A program made the translations under genes and the position numbers. Shown one piece after another: positions 8,581 to 17,233 of a DNA stretch of 64,000 bases. Position 1 is the first letter of the stretch. Each line of letters begins with the position of its first letter. Origin of the DNA: Pseudomonadota bacterium. Lineage in GTDB: Bacteria; Pseudomonadota; Gammaproteobacteria; Burkholderiales; Gallionellaceae. The notes under the pieces were generated by a model. The model saw only the letters and a program-made list of their open reading frames with translations, ran no database searches and was not told the DNA's origin. Location of the stretch: NCBI GenBank assembly GCA_021848465.1, contig JAJZUP010000001.1:620001-684000 (forward strand). Direction: 5' to 3'.

Positions 8581-9909
8581 ATGAAACTTTCCAACTTGAC
8601 GTTAATGATCCTGGGAACATTGAGTGTTGCGCCACTGGCGCAAGCAATGGACTTGCAGGAAGTGTATCGTACGGCAGTCGGACAGGATGCAGTGTTTGCT
8701 GCAGCCCGCGCGGCGCAACAGGCCGGCCAAGAGAAAGAAACTCAAGGACGCTCATTGCTTCTGCCAAGCGTCAATGCAACAGCGAACTCGACCTATAACG
8801 ATATTGGTGTTCAGTTCGCAACGGGCTCGCGCACTTTGCAATACAACAACTCCGGCTATGGCGTCAGTCTGGTGCAGCCCTTGTTTCGTGAGCAGTCCTG
8901 GTTGTCTTATACCGAATCCGAATTGCAGGTAGCCATTTCGGATGCCCAATACAAGCTGGCAGAAGATGACTTGATTCTGCGCGTGGCACAAAGCTATTTT
9001 GATGTACTGCTGGCGCAGGATAATGTGCAGTTAGCTGAAGCGCAGAAGCGGGCAATTTCCGAACAATTGGAGCAGGCCAAGCGCAACTTCGAGGTCGGGA
9101 CCGCAACGATCACCGACACTTATGAGGCGCAGGCACGCTACGATCTGGTGGTGGCACAGGAAATATCGGCACAGAGCAATCTGGAGATCAAGAAACGCAG
9201 TTTGCAACAGATCATCAATACCGACGCGGGCGAACTGAGGACACTTGGTAACGACTTGAAGCTTGAGATTCCGCAACCGGCAAATGCCGAGGCGTGGGTG
9301 CAAGAAGCCTTGCAACATAACTTGCAGGTCGCGATTGCCGAGGCGGGCGCCGAGTTGGCGGACAAAGAGGTGACCCGTACTTTTGGCGGCCATCTGCCTA
9401 CAGTGGATTTGGTTGCCAGTTACTCATTCAATTCGGCCAATGGCGGCACCTTCACTGGAACAGGGTATGGGGCGGCTGATACGACCAGCAAGGTGGTCGG
9501 AGTGCAGTTGAACATGCCGCTGTTCCAAGGCGGCGCCACCCAGTCAAAATACCGCGAAGCCGCGGCCAGTCGCGATAAGGCACGCAACGACCTGGAAAAT
9601 GCGCGACGTACCGTATCCATCCAGACGCGGCAGGCTTACCTCGGAGTTGAAAATGGGATTGCACAGGTCAAGGCATTGCAGCAGGCCCTGAAATCCAGCG
9701 AGAGTTTGCTGGAGGCAAGCAAGCTGGGACAGGGGGTGGGCGTACGCACCAATCTCGATGTGTTGAATGCCCAGCAGCAATTATTTTCAACGCGCCGCGA
9801 TCTGTATCAGGCTGAATATAACTATCTGCTCAGCCGCCTGCGCCTTAAGGCTGCGGTAGGTACGCTGACGGAAGAGGATGTCGGGCTGGTCAATCAGGCG
9901 CTGCGCTGA
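8581..9909 (+). CDS. tolC: TolC-family outer membrane channel
   Basis: This is an outer membrane channel for type I secretion and efflux systems. The 442-residue precursor begins with a signal peptide ending in LAQA near residue 22. Two outer membrane efflux repeats follow, with long helical stretches (for example around YEAQARYDLVVAQ and LEASKLGQGVGVRTNLDVLNAQ, the latter a TolC-family signature). The ATG at 8581 is preferred over an upstream TTG at 8569. Its 3' end overlaps the convergent waaA by 16 bases. Confidence 0.92.
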   Translation: MKLSNLTLMILGTLSVAPLAQAMDLQEVYRTAVGQDAVFAAARAAQQAGQEKETQGRSLLLPSVNATANSTYNDIGVQFATGSRTLQYNNSGYGVSLVQPLFREQSWLSYTESELQVAISDAQYKLAEDDLILRVAQSYFDVLLAQDNVQLAEAQKRAISEQLEQAKRNFEVGTATITDTYEAQARYDLVVAQEISAQSNLEIKKRSLQQIINTDAGELRTLGNDLKLEIPQPANAEAWVQEALQHNLQVAIAEAGAELADKEVTRTFGGHLPTVDLVASYSFNSANGGTFTGTGYGAADTTSKVVGVQLNMPLFQGGATQSKYREAAASRDKARNDLENARRTVSIQTRQAYLGVENGIAQVKALQQALKSSESLLEASKLGQGVGVRTNLDVLNAQQQLFSTRRDLYQAEYNYLLSRLRLKAAVGTLTEEDVGLVNQALR

Positions 9910-11168
9910 GCCTTGGCGAGCGCAGCATCGATCACATGCAGGGCGCGCTCAGTAGCGCCCTGATTCGTTCGTACAAAATGCTGAGCTTGCATCCCCATGG
10001 TGTGCATCAGCTCAGGATTCTCAAACAGGGATTTGACTGAGGCAACCAGCGCACCGGCATCGGCGACGCGTTGCGCTGCGCCAGCGGCAACCGCAAGCTC
10101 ACTGGCTTGTGCAAAGTTGTATGTATGCGGGCCGATGAGCACAGGCTTGCCGACGGCGCAGGCCTCAATCAGGTTTTGACCTCCAAAGGGTAGCAGGCTT
10201 CCGCCAATAAATGCCAGATCACAGGCGGCGTAATACGCGAACATTTCTCCCATCGAATCGCCAAGGACTACCTGCGTACTCGCATGAACAGGCGCATTAT
10301 CGCTGCGGCGCTGTAGCGAGAAATTCATTTTGTGAATCAGGTTTGCCACTTCGTCAAAGCGCTGCGGATGGCGAGGGACAATTACGAGCAGCATATTGCC
10401 GAGAGCAGCATGCGAAACAGCTTCAAGAATCGCCAATTCCTCACCATCGCGCGTACTTGCAACCAGAAAAATTTTGCGCTGTACGCCAAATAATTCGCGC
10501 AGCTGGTTTCCGCGTATCAGCATTTCCTCTGGCGGCGTAATGTCATATTTCAAGTTGCCCATGACCGAAATGGCTTGTCCGCCAAGAGAGGCAAGTCGAT
10601 CAGCATCCGCGTCCGTCTGCGCGGCGATCCCGGATAGCTCACTCAGGCCTTGGTGCACGAGTTTGGGGAAGCGCGCATAGCGTCGGAGCGATTTTTCGGA
10701 GAGTCGTGCATTAAGCAGCATTAACGGTAGTTTGAGCTGATGACAAGCATGTGTCAGGTTAAACCATATTTCCGTTTCCAGCAGAATGCCAATTCTCGGC
10801 TGGAAGTGCCGCAGGAAGCGGCGCACAGCAAATGGGTAATCGTAAGGCAGGTACACTCGTATAACGTCGTTCCCGTAAAGCTGAGTGCTGGTGGCGCGCC
10901 CGGTAGGTGTGGTGTGGGTGAGCAATATCTGGTGCGAAGGATAGTGTGCGCGAATACGTTGGATCAGGCTGGCGGCAGCACGGGTTTCGCCAACAGATAC
11001 GGTGTGCAGCCAAATGACAGGCTTGTTGGTGGACCTCGTGTAGAAACCGAAGCGTTCGCCAATGTATTGCAAATATTCCGGCTGCTTGCGTGCGCGCCAT
11101 ACCAGATGAAAAAAAACATATGGCAGCAGCAGCCACAACAGCGAGGTATAAAGAAGCCGGTTAAGCAT
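9894..11168 (-). CDS. waaA: 3-deoxy-D-manno-octulosonic acid transferase
   Basis: WaaA (KdtA, GT30 family) transfers Kdo from CMP-Kdo to lipid A precursor at the inner membrane. The 424-residue protein has an N-terminal membrane anchor (LLYTSLLWLLLPYVFFHL), then WLHTVSVGET, LETEIWFN, NARLSEKS and the C-terminal GGSLLPFGGQNLIE motif. The ATG at 11168 is chosen because it overlaps the waaC stop by eight bases. The open frame continues upstream only inside waaC. It is the last gene of manC-waaC-waaA. Confidence 0.94.
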   Translation of the reverse strand: MLNRLLYTSLLWLLLPYVFFHLVWRARKQPEYLQYIGERFGFYTRSTNKPVIWLHTVSVGETRAAASLIQRIRAHYPSHQILLTHTTPTGRATSTQLYGNDVIRVYLPYDYPFAVRRFLRHFQPRIGILLETEIWFNLTHACHQLKLPLMLLNARLSEKSLRRYARFPKLVHQGLSELSGIAAQTDADADRLASLGGQAISVMGNLKYDITPPEEMLIRGNQLRELFGVQRKIFLVASTRDGEELAILEAVSHAALGNMLLVIVPRHPQRFDEVANLIHKMNFSLQRRSDNAPVHASTQVVLGDSMGEMFAYYAACDLAFIGGSLLPFGGQNLIEACAVGKPVLIGPHTYNFAQASELAVAAGAAQRVADAGALVASVKSLFENPELMHTMGMQAQHFVRTNQGATERALHVIDAALAKAQRSA

Positions 11169-12120
11169 CGCCAAGCAAACGGTGGCAGGTGGCGAGAACA
11201 ATATCGACTGAGGGTGGTTTGTGTATTCCCCCCAGATTGACCGCAGTTTGTCCTGCATAAAGCCCGGTGAGTCCGGGCTCGGTCGCAGTATAAATGCCAA
11301 TCGTTGGGATGTTGAATGCCGCAGCAAGATGGCTCAGCCCGGTATCGACACCAATTGCGGCGCGAGCTTTGCCTAGCAATGCGGCTGCCTCAGTCAAATT
11401 GAGGGTAGGTGGACACGTGGCATTCGGGATGGATGCGGCAAGTCGCTGGCTGCGCTGGTGCTCTTTCGCGTTCCCCCACGGCAGGATCAATTGGAACCCA
11501 TCAAGAGCGAGCTCATGTCCGAGCATAACCCAGTTTTTTTCATTCCATAGTTTGTCGTCGCGACTTGTAGCATGCAGCAAGACAATATAAGGTTTTCCAA
11601 AATCCAGCCAGTCCAGTTCGAGGCCAGGCGGACGTATGCCATAGTCTGCGGTACTTGACGGCTCATAGCCCAATGCAAAGCCAGCTAATATGCGGTTTCG
11701 CTCAACGGCATGCAGATCGCGGGCAACAGAATAGGTGTGGTCATAAAACAGGCTGGCAAGAGGCTCGCGGGCGCTATGCCAATCATAACCAGCGCGCGAG
11801 TGTGACAGGCAGCGGGTGATGATTGCACTTTTAAGCAGGCCTTGCGTGTCTATTACATGATCGTAATCCGTCTTGCCAAGTGATTTGCAAATGGCACGAA
11901 TTTCATGGCGGGAAGCCCACCAGGATTTGCGCCAGCGCCGCATGGCAACGGGTATGACATTGCGCACGGCGGGGTGCAATGCCGGCATGGCTGCAAAACT
12001 TTCTTCAACAACCCAGTCGATTTGAGCGTGCGGGAAGCGTTTGGCGATATCACTTGCGACAGGAAGATTGTGCAGCACATCCCCCATGGAGGATGTCTTG
12101 ATCAGCAAAATATCAGTCAT
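11161..12120 (-). CDS. waaC: LPS heptosyltransferase I
   Basis: WaaC (GT9 family) adds the first L-glycero-D-manno-heptose to Kdo in the LPS inner core. The 319-residue protein begins MTDILLIKTSSMGDVLHNLP, has IDTQGLLKSA, and carries the C-terminal GVDTGLSHLAAAF and TIGIYTATEP motifs that bind the nucleotide sugar. It overlaps manC by four bases and waaA by eight, so the three are likely co-transcribed. Its presence means ADP-heptose is made in this cell, separately from the HldE-like enzyme at 26.9 kb. Confidence 0.92.
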   Translation of the reverse strand: MTDILLIKTSSMGDVLHNLPVASDIAKRFPHAQIDWVVEESFAAMPALHPAVRNVIPVAMRRWRKSWWASRHEIRAICKSLGKTDYDHVIDTQGLLKSAIITRCLSHSRAGYDWHSAREPLASLFYDHTYSVARDLHAVERNRILAGFALGYEPSSTADYGIRPPGLELDWLDFGKPYIVLLHATSRDDKLWNEKNWVMLGHELALDGFQLILPWGNAKEHQRSQRLAASIPNATCPPTLNLTEAAALLGKARAAIGVDTGLSHLAAAFNIPTIGIYTATEPGLTGLYAGQTAVNLGGIHKPPSVDIVLATCHRLLGDA

Positions 12121-13538
12121 GATGAATGACGCAGATAATCGTCCTCAAACCGCTCAATATCATCTTCGCCAAGATAAGAGCCTGATTGAACTTCAATCAG
12201 GTGCAAAGGGGTGTCCCCGATATTTTCAAGACGATGCACTACTCCAAGCGGAATATAGGTGGATTGATCGGCGTGGAGAACCAGAGAGTCTTCTCCGCGA
12301 GTTACACGTGCTTTGCCGGAAACAACCACCCAGTGCTCGGCACGGAACTGATGCTTCTGCAGGGAAAGGCGTGAGCCTGGATTGACAACGATACGCTTGG
12401 CCTGAAAGCGTTCCCCAGCGTCTATCCCTTCATAGTAGCCCCAGGGGCGATATACGCGACGATGAACAAGATGCTCAGAACGCTCAGCCTGTTTCAGATA
12501 TTCAACCGTATGTTTTACATCCTGCGCGGCATCCTTATGTAGAACCAAGACGGCATCAGCGGTCTCTACAACCACAAGATCTTTGACGCCGATCGCGGCA
12601 ACTAGTCGGCTTTCAGAGCGGATGTAGCAGTTTTTCGCATCGGCAGTATATACATCGCCGCGTAATGCATTGCCATGCGAATCATGCGCACTGACTTCAG
12701 CAAGCGAAGCCCATGAACCGATGTCATTCCATCCCATGTCAACGGTGATGACTGCGGCAGACTGTGTGTGCTCCATAACTGCGTAGTCAATTGATTCAGA
12801 TGGGCACTTGGCAAAAATTGCTTCGTCCAAACGGAAAAAATCAAGGTCCTTATGGCCAGTCTTCCAAGTGAGCTCGGCAGCAGAATAAATATCGGGCCGG
12901 AATTTGTTTAGCTCACTAAGGTAAGTTGTAGCCTTGAAGACGAAAATGCCACTATTCCAGAAAAAATTTCCTGAGGCCAGGAATTGCTCGGCAATTGTTT
13001 GGCTGGGCTTTTCTACAAAACGTGCGACGGTAAAACCATGGTTTACATTATGAAGCGGTTGGCCGCGTTCGATATAGCCAAAACCTGTTGCAGGCAGGTC
13101 AGGTTGAATGCCAAAGGTGACAAGGCGATCAATCTTGGCTAACTCAACGGCCGAGCTTACGGCATCAGCAAACGCAGTGCAATTCGTGATCAGGTGATCG
13201 GCGGGAAGAACGAGGAGAATGGCGTCCTTATTAGTGGAATGTGCGGAAAACGCAGCTAGCGCGACTGCCGGTGCTGTATTGCGTGCACATGGTTCAAGAA
13301 TCAGTGAATGCGCTTCAGCGTTAAGTGAGCGGAGCTGTTCTGCTACCAAAAATCGATGTTCGACGTTGCAAACCACGATCGGTGAACTGATTTCCTCAAT
13401 GTGCTGCAAACGCAACAGGGTTTCCTGAAACATAGTGTTTTGCGAGACCAGAGGCAAAAACTGCTTGGGCAGGGCTGCGCGCGAAAGGGGCCACAAGCGC
13501 GACCCAGAGCCGCCGGAGAGCACTAACGGATAGAGCAT
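12117..13538 (-). CDS. manC: Mannose-1-phosphate guanylyltransferase / mannose-6-phosphate isomerase
   Basis: This 473-residue two-domain enzyme makes GDP-mannose. The N-terminal nucleotidyltransferase shows LSGGSGSRLWPLSR and PKQFL, plus FVEKPS near the middle. The C-terminal cupin-type isomerase domain shows the RPWGYYEGID start and the LSLQKHQFRAEHWVVVSG block. It is the first gene of the minus-strand operon and lies at the border where the sequence turns AT-rich. It may supply GDP-mannose to the glycan, but no gmd or rmd follows in this window. Confidence 0.93.
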   Translation of the reverse strand: MLYPLVLSGGSGSRLWPLSRAALPKQFLPLVSQNTMFQETLLRLQHIEEISSPIVVCNVEHRFLVAEQLRSLNAEAHSLILEPCARNTAPAVALAAFSAHSTNKDAILLVLPADHLITNCTAFADAVSSAVELAKIDRLVTFGIQPDLPATGFGYIERGQPLHNVNHGFTVARFVEKPSQTIAEQFLASGNFFWNSGIFVFKATTYLSELNKFRPDIYSAAELTWKTGHKDLDFFRLDEAIFAKCPSESIDYAVMEHTQSAAVITVDMGWNDIGSWASLAEVSAHDSHGNALRGDVYTADAKNCYIRSESRLVAAIGVKDLVVVETADAVLVLHKDAAQDVKHTVEYLKQAERSEHLVHRRVYRPWGYYEGIDAGERFQAKRIVVNPGSRLSLQKHQFRAEHWVVVSGKARVTRGEDSLVLHADQSTYIPLGVVHRLENIGDTPLHLIEVQSGSYLGEDDIERFEDDYLRHSS

Positions 13539-13670
13539 GGGATGTGTGGGGTTAAATTATCTGATTGAATTATATTATGATCGGGAATACTTATGGGGAA
13601 ATGTAAAATATACTTAGTAATTCTTGTTATGATTGGTTAGTTTGGCTTTATTAAGAAATTAGGTAAAACA
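13539..13670. promoter_or_regulatory. AT-rich divergent spacer between manC and the glycan locus
   Basis: This 132-base region separates the minus-strand manC operon from the long plus-strand glycan locus, so promoters for both should be here. A candidate for the plus strand is TTGTTA at 13624-13629 and TTTATT at 13647-13652 with 17 bases between. The spacer is also where the base composition changes from GC-rich to AT-rich. No coding potential is seen. Confidence 0.4.
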
Positions 13671-15458
13671 GTGCAAACACAAACAGTAGACGCCGGCAAT
13701 TCCATCTCATTATTACTAAAAAGATTTTGGAAGTACGTTGAGAGACGCAGAAAACGGCAGTTTTTTTTATTATTTGTAATGACCGTCTTTGGATCATTTG
13801 CTGAAATGCTTAGTTTAGGGGCGGTATTGCCATTTGTTGGGGTCATTACACAGCCAGATAAAATATCTGATTTTCCAGTCGTTGGGCAAATCGCAAGCAT
13901 AATCGGAATAGAACCCGGAGCAGGAATGATTTTTCCTCTGGCGATTATCTTTGCGTCAGCGGCGCTCCTTGCAAATGGCTTCCGTCTTTTGTTGCTCTGG
14001 TATGGATTGAGGTTGGCAAACGATACCGGTGCTGATATTGGGGTGGAGGTCTTTCGTAGAACACTTTATCAACCGTATAGTGTTCATATTTCTCGTGGAA
14101 GTAATGAGGTTATTGCAAGCATTACGCAAAAGGTGGGATTGGCTACAGGTGTGCTAATTGCTGTAGCGAATATGGGCACTTCACTTATTTTGTTTGCCTC
14201 TATTTTGGCAACGTTATTGGTTATAAATCCGGTTATGGCAATTGTCGCAGGAATTAGTTTCGGGCTTGCATATATTGGCATTGCCGCAGTCACCCGTCGA
14301 AGACTTGTTCGCAACAGTCAGCGTATAGCTAAAGAGCAGACTCAAGTTGTTAAGTCGCTCCAAGAGGGCTTGGGGGCTATTCGTGATGTACTTTTAGATG
14401 GGACACAAAGGGTATATTGCAGCGGATATCGAAATTCAGTTTACCCGCTTCAGCGGGCGGCATCAGAAAATAGTTTCATTGGGGCGGCTCCTAGATTCAT
14501 TATGGAAGCGGTAGGAATGATCTTGGTTTCTATTTTGGTTCTCCTTTTATCAAGGAGTAATGAGGGGATTGTTACTACACTTCCTATGCTGGGCGTGTTG
14601 GGGATCGCCGCACAACGCTTGTTGCCGTTGATGCAATTAATTTTTGGAAATTGGGCGACGGTATCCGGAAGTAGGGCGGCCCTTAATGATGTATTGAGTC
14701 TGCTTGAGCAACCGCTGATTGAGGGAGGGGAAAAGGAGCCATCTCCAATGGGGTTAAGCGGCTCTATTAAATTTGAAAATGTTGGCTTTCGCTATGGCAC
14801 AGCAGAATCATGGGTGCTAAAGAACGTAAGCTTTGAAATTGCGAAGGGGGAGCGTGTTGGATTTGTTGGAAGTACAGGGAGTGGTAAAAGCACAACGCTT
14901 GATTTGTTAATGAGGTTGCTGGAACCAGTGGAGGGGAAAATCTTAATTGATGGGCGCCAAGTTGATTCCTCAAATACGCGTGCGTGGCAGCGAACAATTG
15001 CTCATGTGCCGCAACATATTTTCCTTTCGGATGCTTCTATAGCTGAGAATATAGCATTTGGGGTGCCGTTGGGGGATATTGATATCGAGCGAGTGCGGAC
15101 AGTGGCAAGGCAAGCAAAAATTGCCGATTTTATTGAGAGTCGACCATTGGGCTATCAAGCTGCTGTAGGGGAGCGAGGGGTGCGGTTAAGTGGGGGGCAA
15201 CGTCAAAGAATTGGCATTGCTCGAGCATTATATAAGCAGGCAAGCGTGCTAATTTTTGATGAGGCAACGAGTGCGCTGGATCATGAAACTGAACAGGCAG
15301 TTATGGCAGCTATAGAAGATTTAAGTCAAGACTTAACAATTCTCATCATTGCACATCGACTAACAACATTGCAAGGGTGTTCGCAGGTAATAAAATTAGA
15401 CGGTGGGCATGCGTATAGTGTAAGCTATAAAGATATAGTTTCTGAAAAAACCAAATAA
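13671..15458 (+). CDS. ABC exporter, MsbA/PglK-like
   Basis: This 595-residue half-transporter has an N-terminal transmembrane domain (roughly residues 25-330) fused to an ATPase. The ATPase has Walker A GSTGSGKST, signature LSGGQRQRIGIARAL, Walker B VLIFDEATSALD and the H-loop IIAHR. This architecture fits flippases for lipid-linked sugars such as PglK, and it is the only flippase candidate in the window because no Wzx is seen. The start is GTG at 13671 with AGG in front. Substrate is inferred from context only. Confidence 0.85.
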   Translation: MQTQTVDAGNSISLLLKRFWKYVERRRKRQFFLLFVMTVFGSFAEMLSLGAVLPFVGVITQPDKISDFPVVGQIASIIGIEPGAGMIFPLAIIFASAALLANGFRLLLLWYGLRLANDTGADIGVEVFRRTLYQPYSVHISRGSNEVIASITQKVGLATGVLIAVANMGTSLILFASILATLLVINPVMAIVAGISFGLAYIGIAAVTRRRLVRNSQRIAKEQTQVVKSLQEGLGAIRDVLLDGTQRVYCSGYRNSVYPLQRAASENSFIGAAPRFIMEAVGMILVSILVLLLSRSNEGIVTTLPMLGVLGIAAQRLLPLMQLIFGNWATVSGSRAALNDVLSLLEQPLIEGGEKEPSPMGLSGSIKFENVGFRYGTAESWVLKNVSFEIAKGERVGFVGSTGSGKSTTLDLLMRLLEPVEGKILIDGRQVDSSNTRAWQRTIAHVPQHIFLSDASIAENIAFGVPLGDIDIERVRTVARQAKIADFIESRPLGYQAAVGERGVRLSGGQRQRIGIARALYKQASVLIFDEATSALDHETEQAVMAAIEDLSQDLTILIIAHRLTTLQGCSQVIKLDGGHAYSVSYKDIVSEKTK

Positions 15459-15486
15459 CCCCTTGATTAGGGGTGGGGTGATTTTT
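15458..15486 (+). terminator. Possible weak terminator after the ABC exporter
   Basis: ACCCCT at 15458-15463 and AGGGGT at 15469-15474 form a six-pair stem with a five-base loop, followed after seven bases by TTTTT. The gap between stem and T-run makes it weak. It could act as an attenuator. Confidence 0.3.
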
Positions 15487-15523
15487 CTGATTTTCTGTTT
15501 TAATTCCAGTCAAATTTATAATC

Positions 15524-16099
15524 ATGGAACTGCTAATAAAGAATTACTCAGACAAGCTGGTTGAGGCAATGAGTTCGCCGGTTGCTATGGGGCGAATTCC
15601 GGAGCTTGCGGAAACGTTATTGATGGCGTGGAAGAGTGGTCGAACAATTTATATTTGTGGGAATGGTGGAAGTGCTGCAAATGCCGTTCATATGGCCAAC
15701 GATTTTATTTTTGGGGCTGGGAAAAAAAATGGTCGGGGTCTTAGGGTGGAGGCGCTTAGTGCTAATTCAGCAGTGCTGACGTGTCTAGCCAATGATTTGG
15801 GGTATGAAGATATCTTTTCGGAGCAATTGAAAGTCAAGGGTGTTGAGGGGGATGTATTGATTGTTCTCTCCGGAAGTGGGAATTCTCCGAATGTTGTTAA
15901 GGCAATTGAGGTTGCAAATGTTATAGGGATGAAAACCTATGCGATATTGGGCTTTTCTGGTGGGCGATGCAAAGAGGTTGTGCAGTGCCCCATTCACTTT
16001 CCTGTTGAAGATATGCAGATTGCAGAAGATATGCAATTAATAGTGGGGCATATTTGCATGCAATGGTTGAGTGGAAAATCGGTTTCAGAAAGTAGTTGA
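15524..16099 (+). CDS. SIS-domain phosphosugar isomerase, GmhA-like
   Basis: This 191-residue protein matches GmhA, which converts sedoheptulose 7-phosphate to heptose 7-phosphate. Visible motifs are CGNGGSAANAVHMANDF, VLSGSGNSPNVV and the C-terminal EDMQLIVGHICMQWL. Context makes it the first step of an activated sugar made with the HldE-like protein at 26.9 kb, probably distinct from the core heptose. A different ketose phosphate substrate is possible. It ends 25 bases before the first radical SAM gene. Confidence 0.8.
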   Translation: MELLIKNYSDKLVEAMSSPVAMGRIPELAETLLMAWKSGRTIYICGNGGSAANAVHMANDFIFGAGKKNGRGLRVEALSANSAVLTCLANDLGYEDIFSEQLKVKGVEGDVLIVLSGSGNSPNVVKAIEVANVIGMKTYAILGFSGGRCKEVVQCPIHFPVEDMQIAEDMQLIVGHICMQWLSGKSVSESS

Positions 16100-16124
16100 G
16101 TTATATAAAACGAAGGATTTGCAC

Positions 16125-17219
16125 ATGAGCGATAAATACGCAATCGATAGCCACAAGCTGATATATCACCCCAAGCGTGTTGCCCAGCTTTTGGAGGTTG
16201 GGGATGACTGGGAAAAGGCTAAATCAGTTTATCCAATTTATGTTGAGATCGCCCCGGTTGGTGCGTGTAATCATCGCTGTACTTTTTGTGCGGTGGATTA
16301 TATTGGCTATAAAACCAATATGCTTGATGTCGGGGTGTTAAAGGAACGCTTGGCGGAAATGGGGCGCTTAGGCGTTAAAAGTATTATGTATGCAGGGGAG
16401 GGGGAACCTTTGCTTCATAAACGCATACATGAAATTGTCAAAATGACCAAAGAAGCAGGAATTGACGTTTCATTTACTAGTAATGCGACGGTGATGACGG
16501 ATCAGTTCCTTCAAGAAGCATTGCCTTTAATTTCTTGGTTCAAGGTGTCGTTCAATGCGGGAACGGCTAAGACTTATGCTCAGATACATCAAACAAGAGA
16601 GCGGGATTTTCAAAAAGTAATTGATAACTTAAAGCGCGCCGTTGCGGTAAAGAGGGAGAAAAATCTGGAATGTACGCTGGGTATCCAGTCGCTATTGCTG
16701 CCAGAAAATGCAGGGGAAATGGAGCAGTTGGCTGAACTAAGCCGTGATATAGGTCTTGATTATTTGGTCGTGAAGCCTTATTCGCAACACTTGTTTAGTG
16801 AGACTCACAAATACGAGGATATCGACTACTCTCCCCATTTAGAAATGGCTAGAAAGCTTGAGAGCTACAATACTAAAGATTTTAATGTCGTTTTCCGCGG
16901 GCACACGATGAAGAAGTATATCGAAACTGGTCGCTATCAGAAATGCTATGCGACTCCATTTGTTTGGGGGTACATCATGGCGGATGGTTCGGTATACGGA
17001 TGTAGTGCCTACCTATTAGACAAGCGATTCGAATATGGCAATATTAATGAGCAGTCATTTCAAGAGATTTGGGAGGGCGCGCGTCGCGAAGAAAACTTCA
17101 GATATATTCGCCATGAGCTTGACATAAAAGAGTGTCGTCGCAATTGCCGCATGGATGAAATCAATCGTTACTTGCATGCGTTGCAGGAAAATACAATTCC
17201 GCACGTTAATTTCATTTAA
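16125..17219 (+). CDS. Radical SAM protein with SPASM-type C-terminus (copy 1)
   Basis: This 364-residue enzyme has the radical SAM cluster motif CNHRCTFC at Cys48, Cys52 and Cys55, a GEGEPLL segment and a C-terminal extension with Cys274, Cys293, Cys337 and Cys341, which can hold an auxiliary iron-sulfur cluster. The start at 16125 is set by GAAGGA 7-12 bases upstream, while the open frame from 16071 overlaps the isomerase gene. It is a paralogue of the protein at 20.7 kb: both share DSHKL.YH near the N-terminus and end in HVNF plus I or L. The substrate is unknown, and a sugar or sugar nucleotide is likely from context. Confidence 0.85.
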   Translation: MSDKYAIDSHKLIYHPKRVAQLLEVGDDWEKAKSVYPIYVEIAPVGACNHRCTFCAVDYIGYKTNMLDVGVLKERLAEMGRLGVKSIMYAGEGEPLLHKRIHEIVKMTKEAGIDVSFTSNATVMTDQFLQEALPLISWFKVSFNAGTAKTYAQIHQTRERDFQKVIDNLKRAVAVKREKNLECTLGIQSLLLPENAGEMEQLAELSRDIGLDYLVVKPYSQHLFSETHKYEDIDYSPHLEMARKLESYNTKDFNVVFRGHTMKKYIETGRYQKCYATPFVWGYIMADGSVYGCSAYLLDKRFEYGNINEQSFQEIWEGARREENFRYIRHELDIKECRRNCRMDEINRYLHALQENTIPHVNFI

Positions 17220-17233
17220 TAAATAATATTCTT

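Noticed and set aside
11169..11327. Longer waaA reading frame starting at 11327
   Set aside because: The extra 53 codons lie inside waaC and have no WaaA similarity. The ATG at 11168 gives the normal N-terminal membrane anchor.
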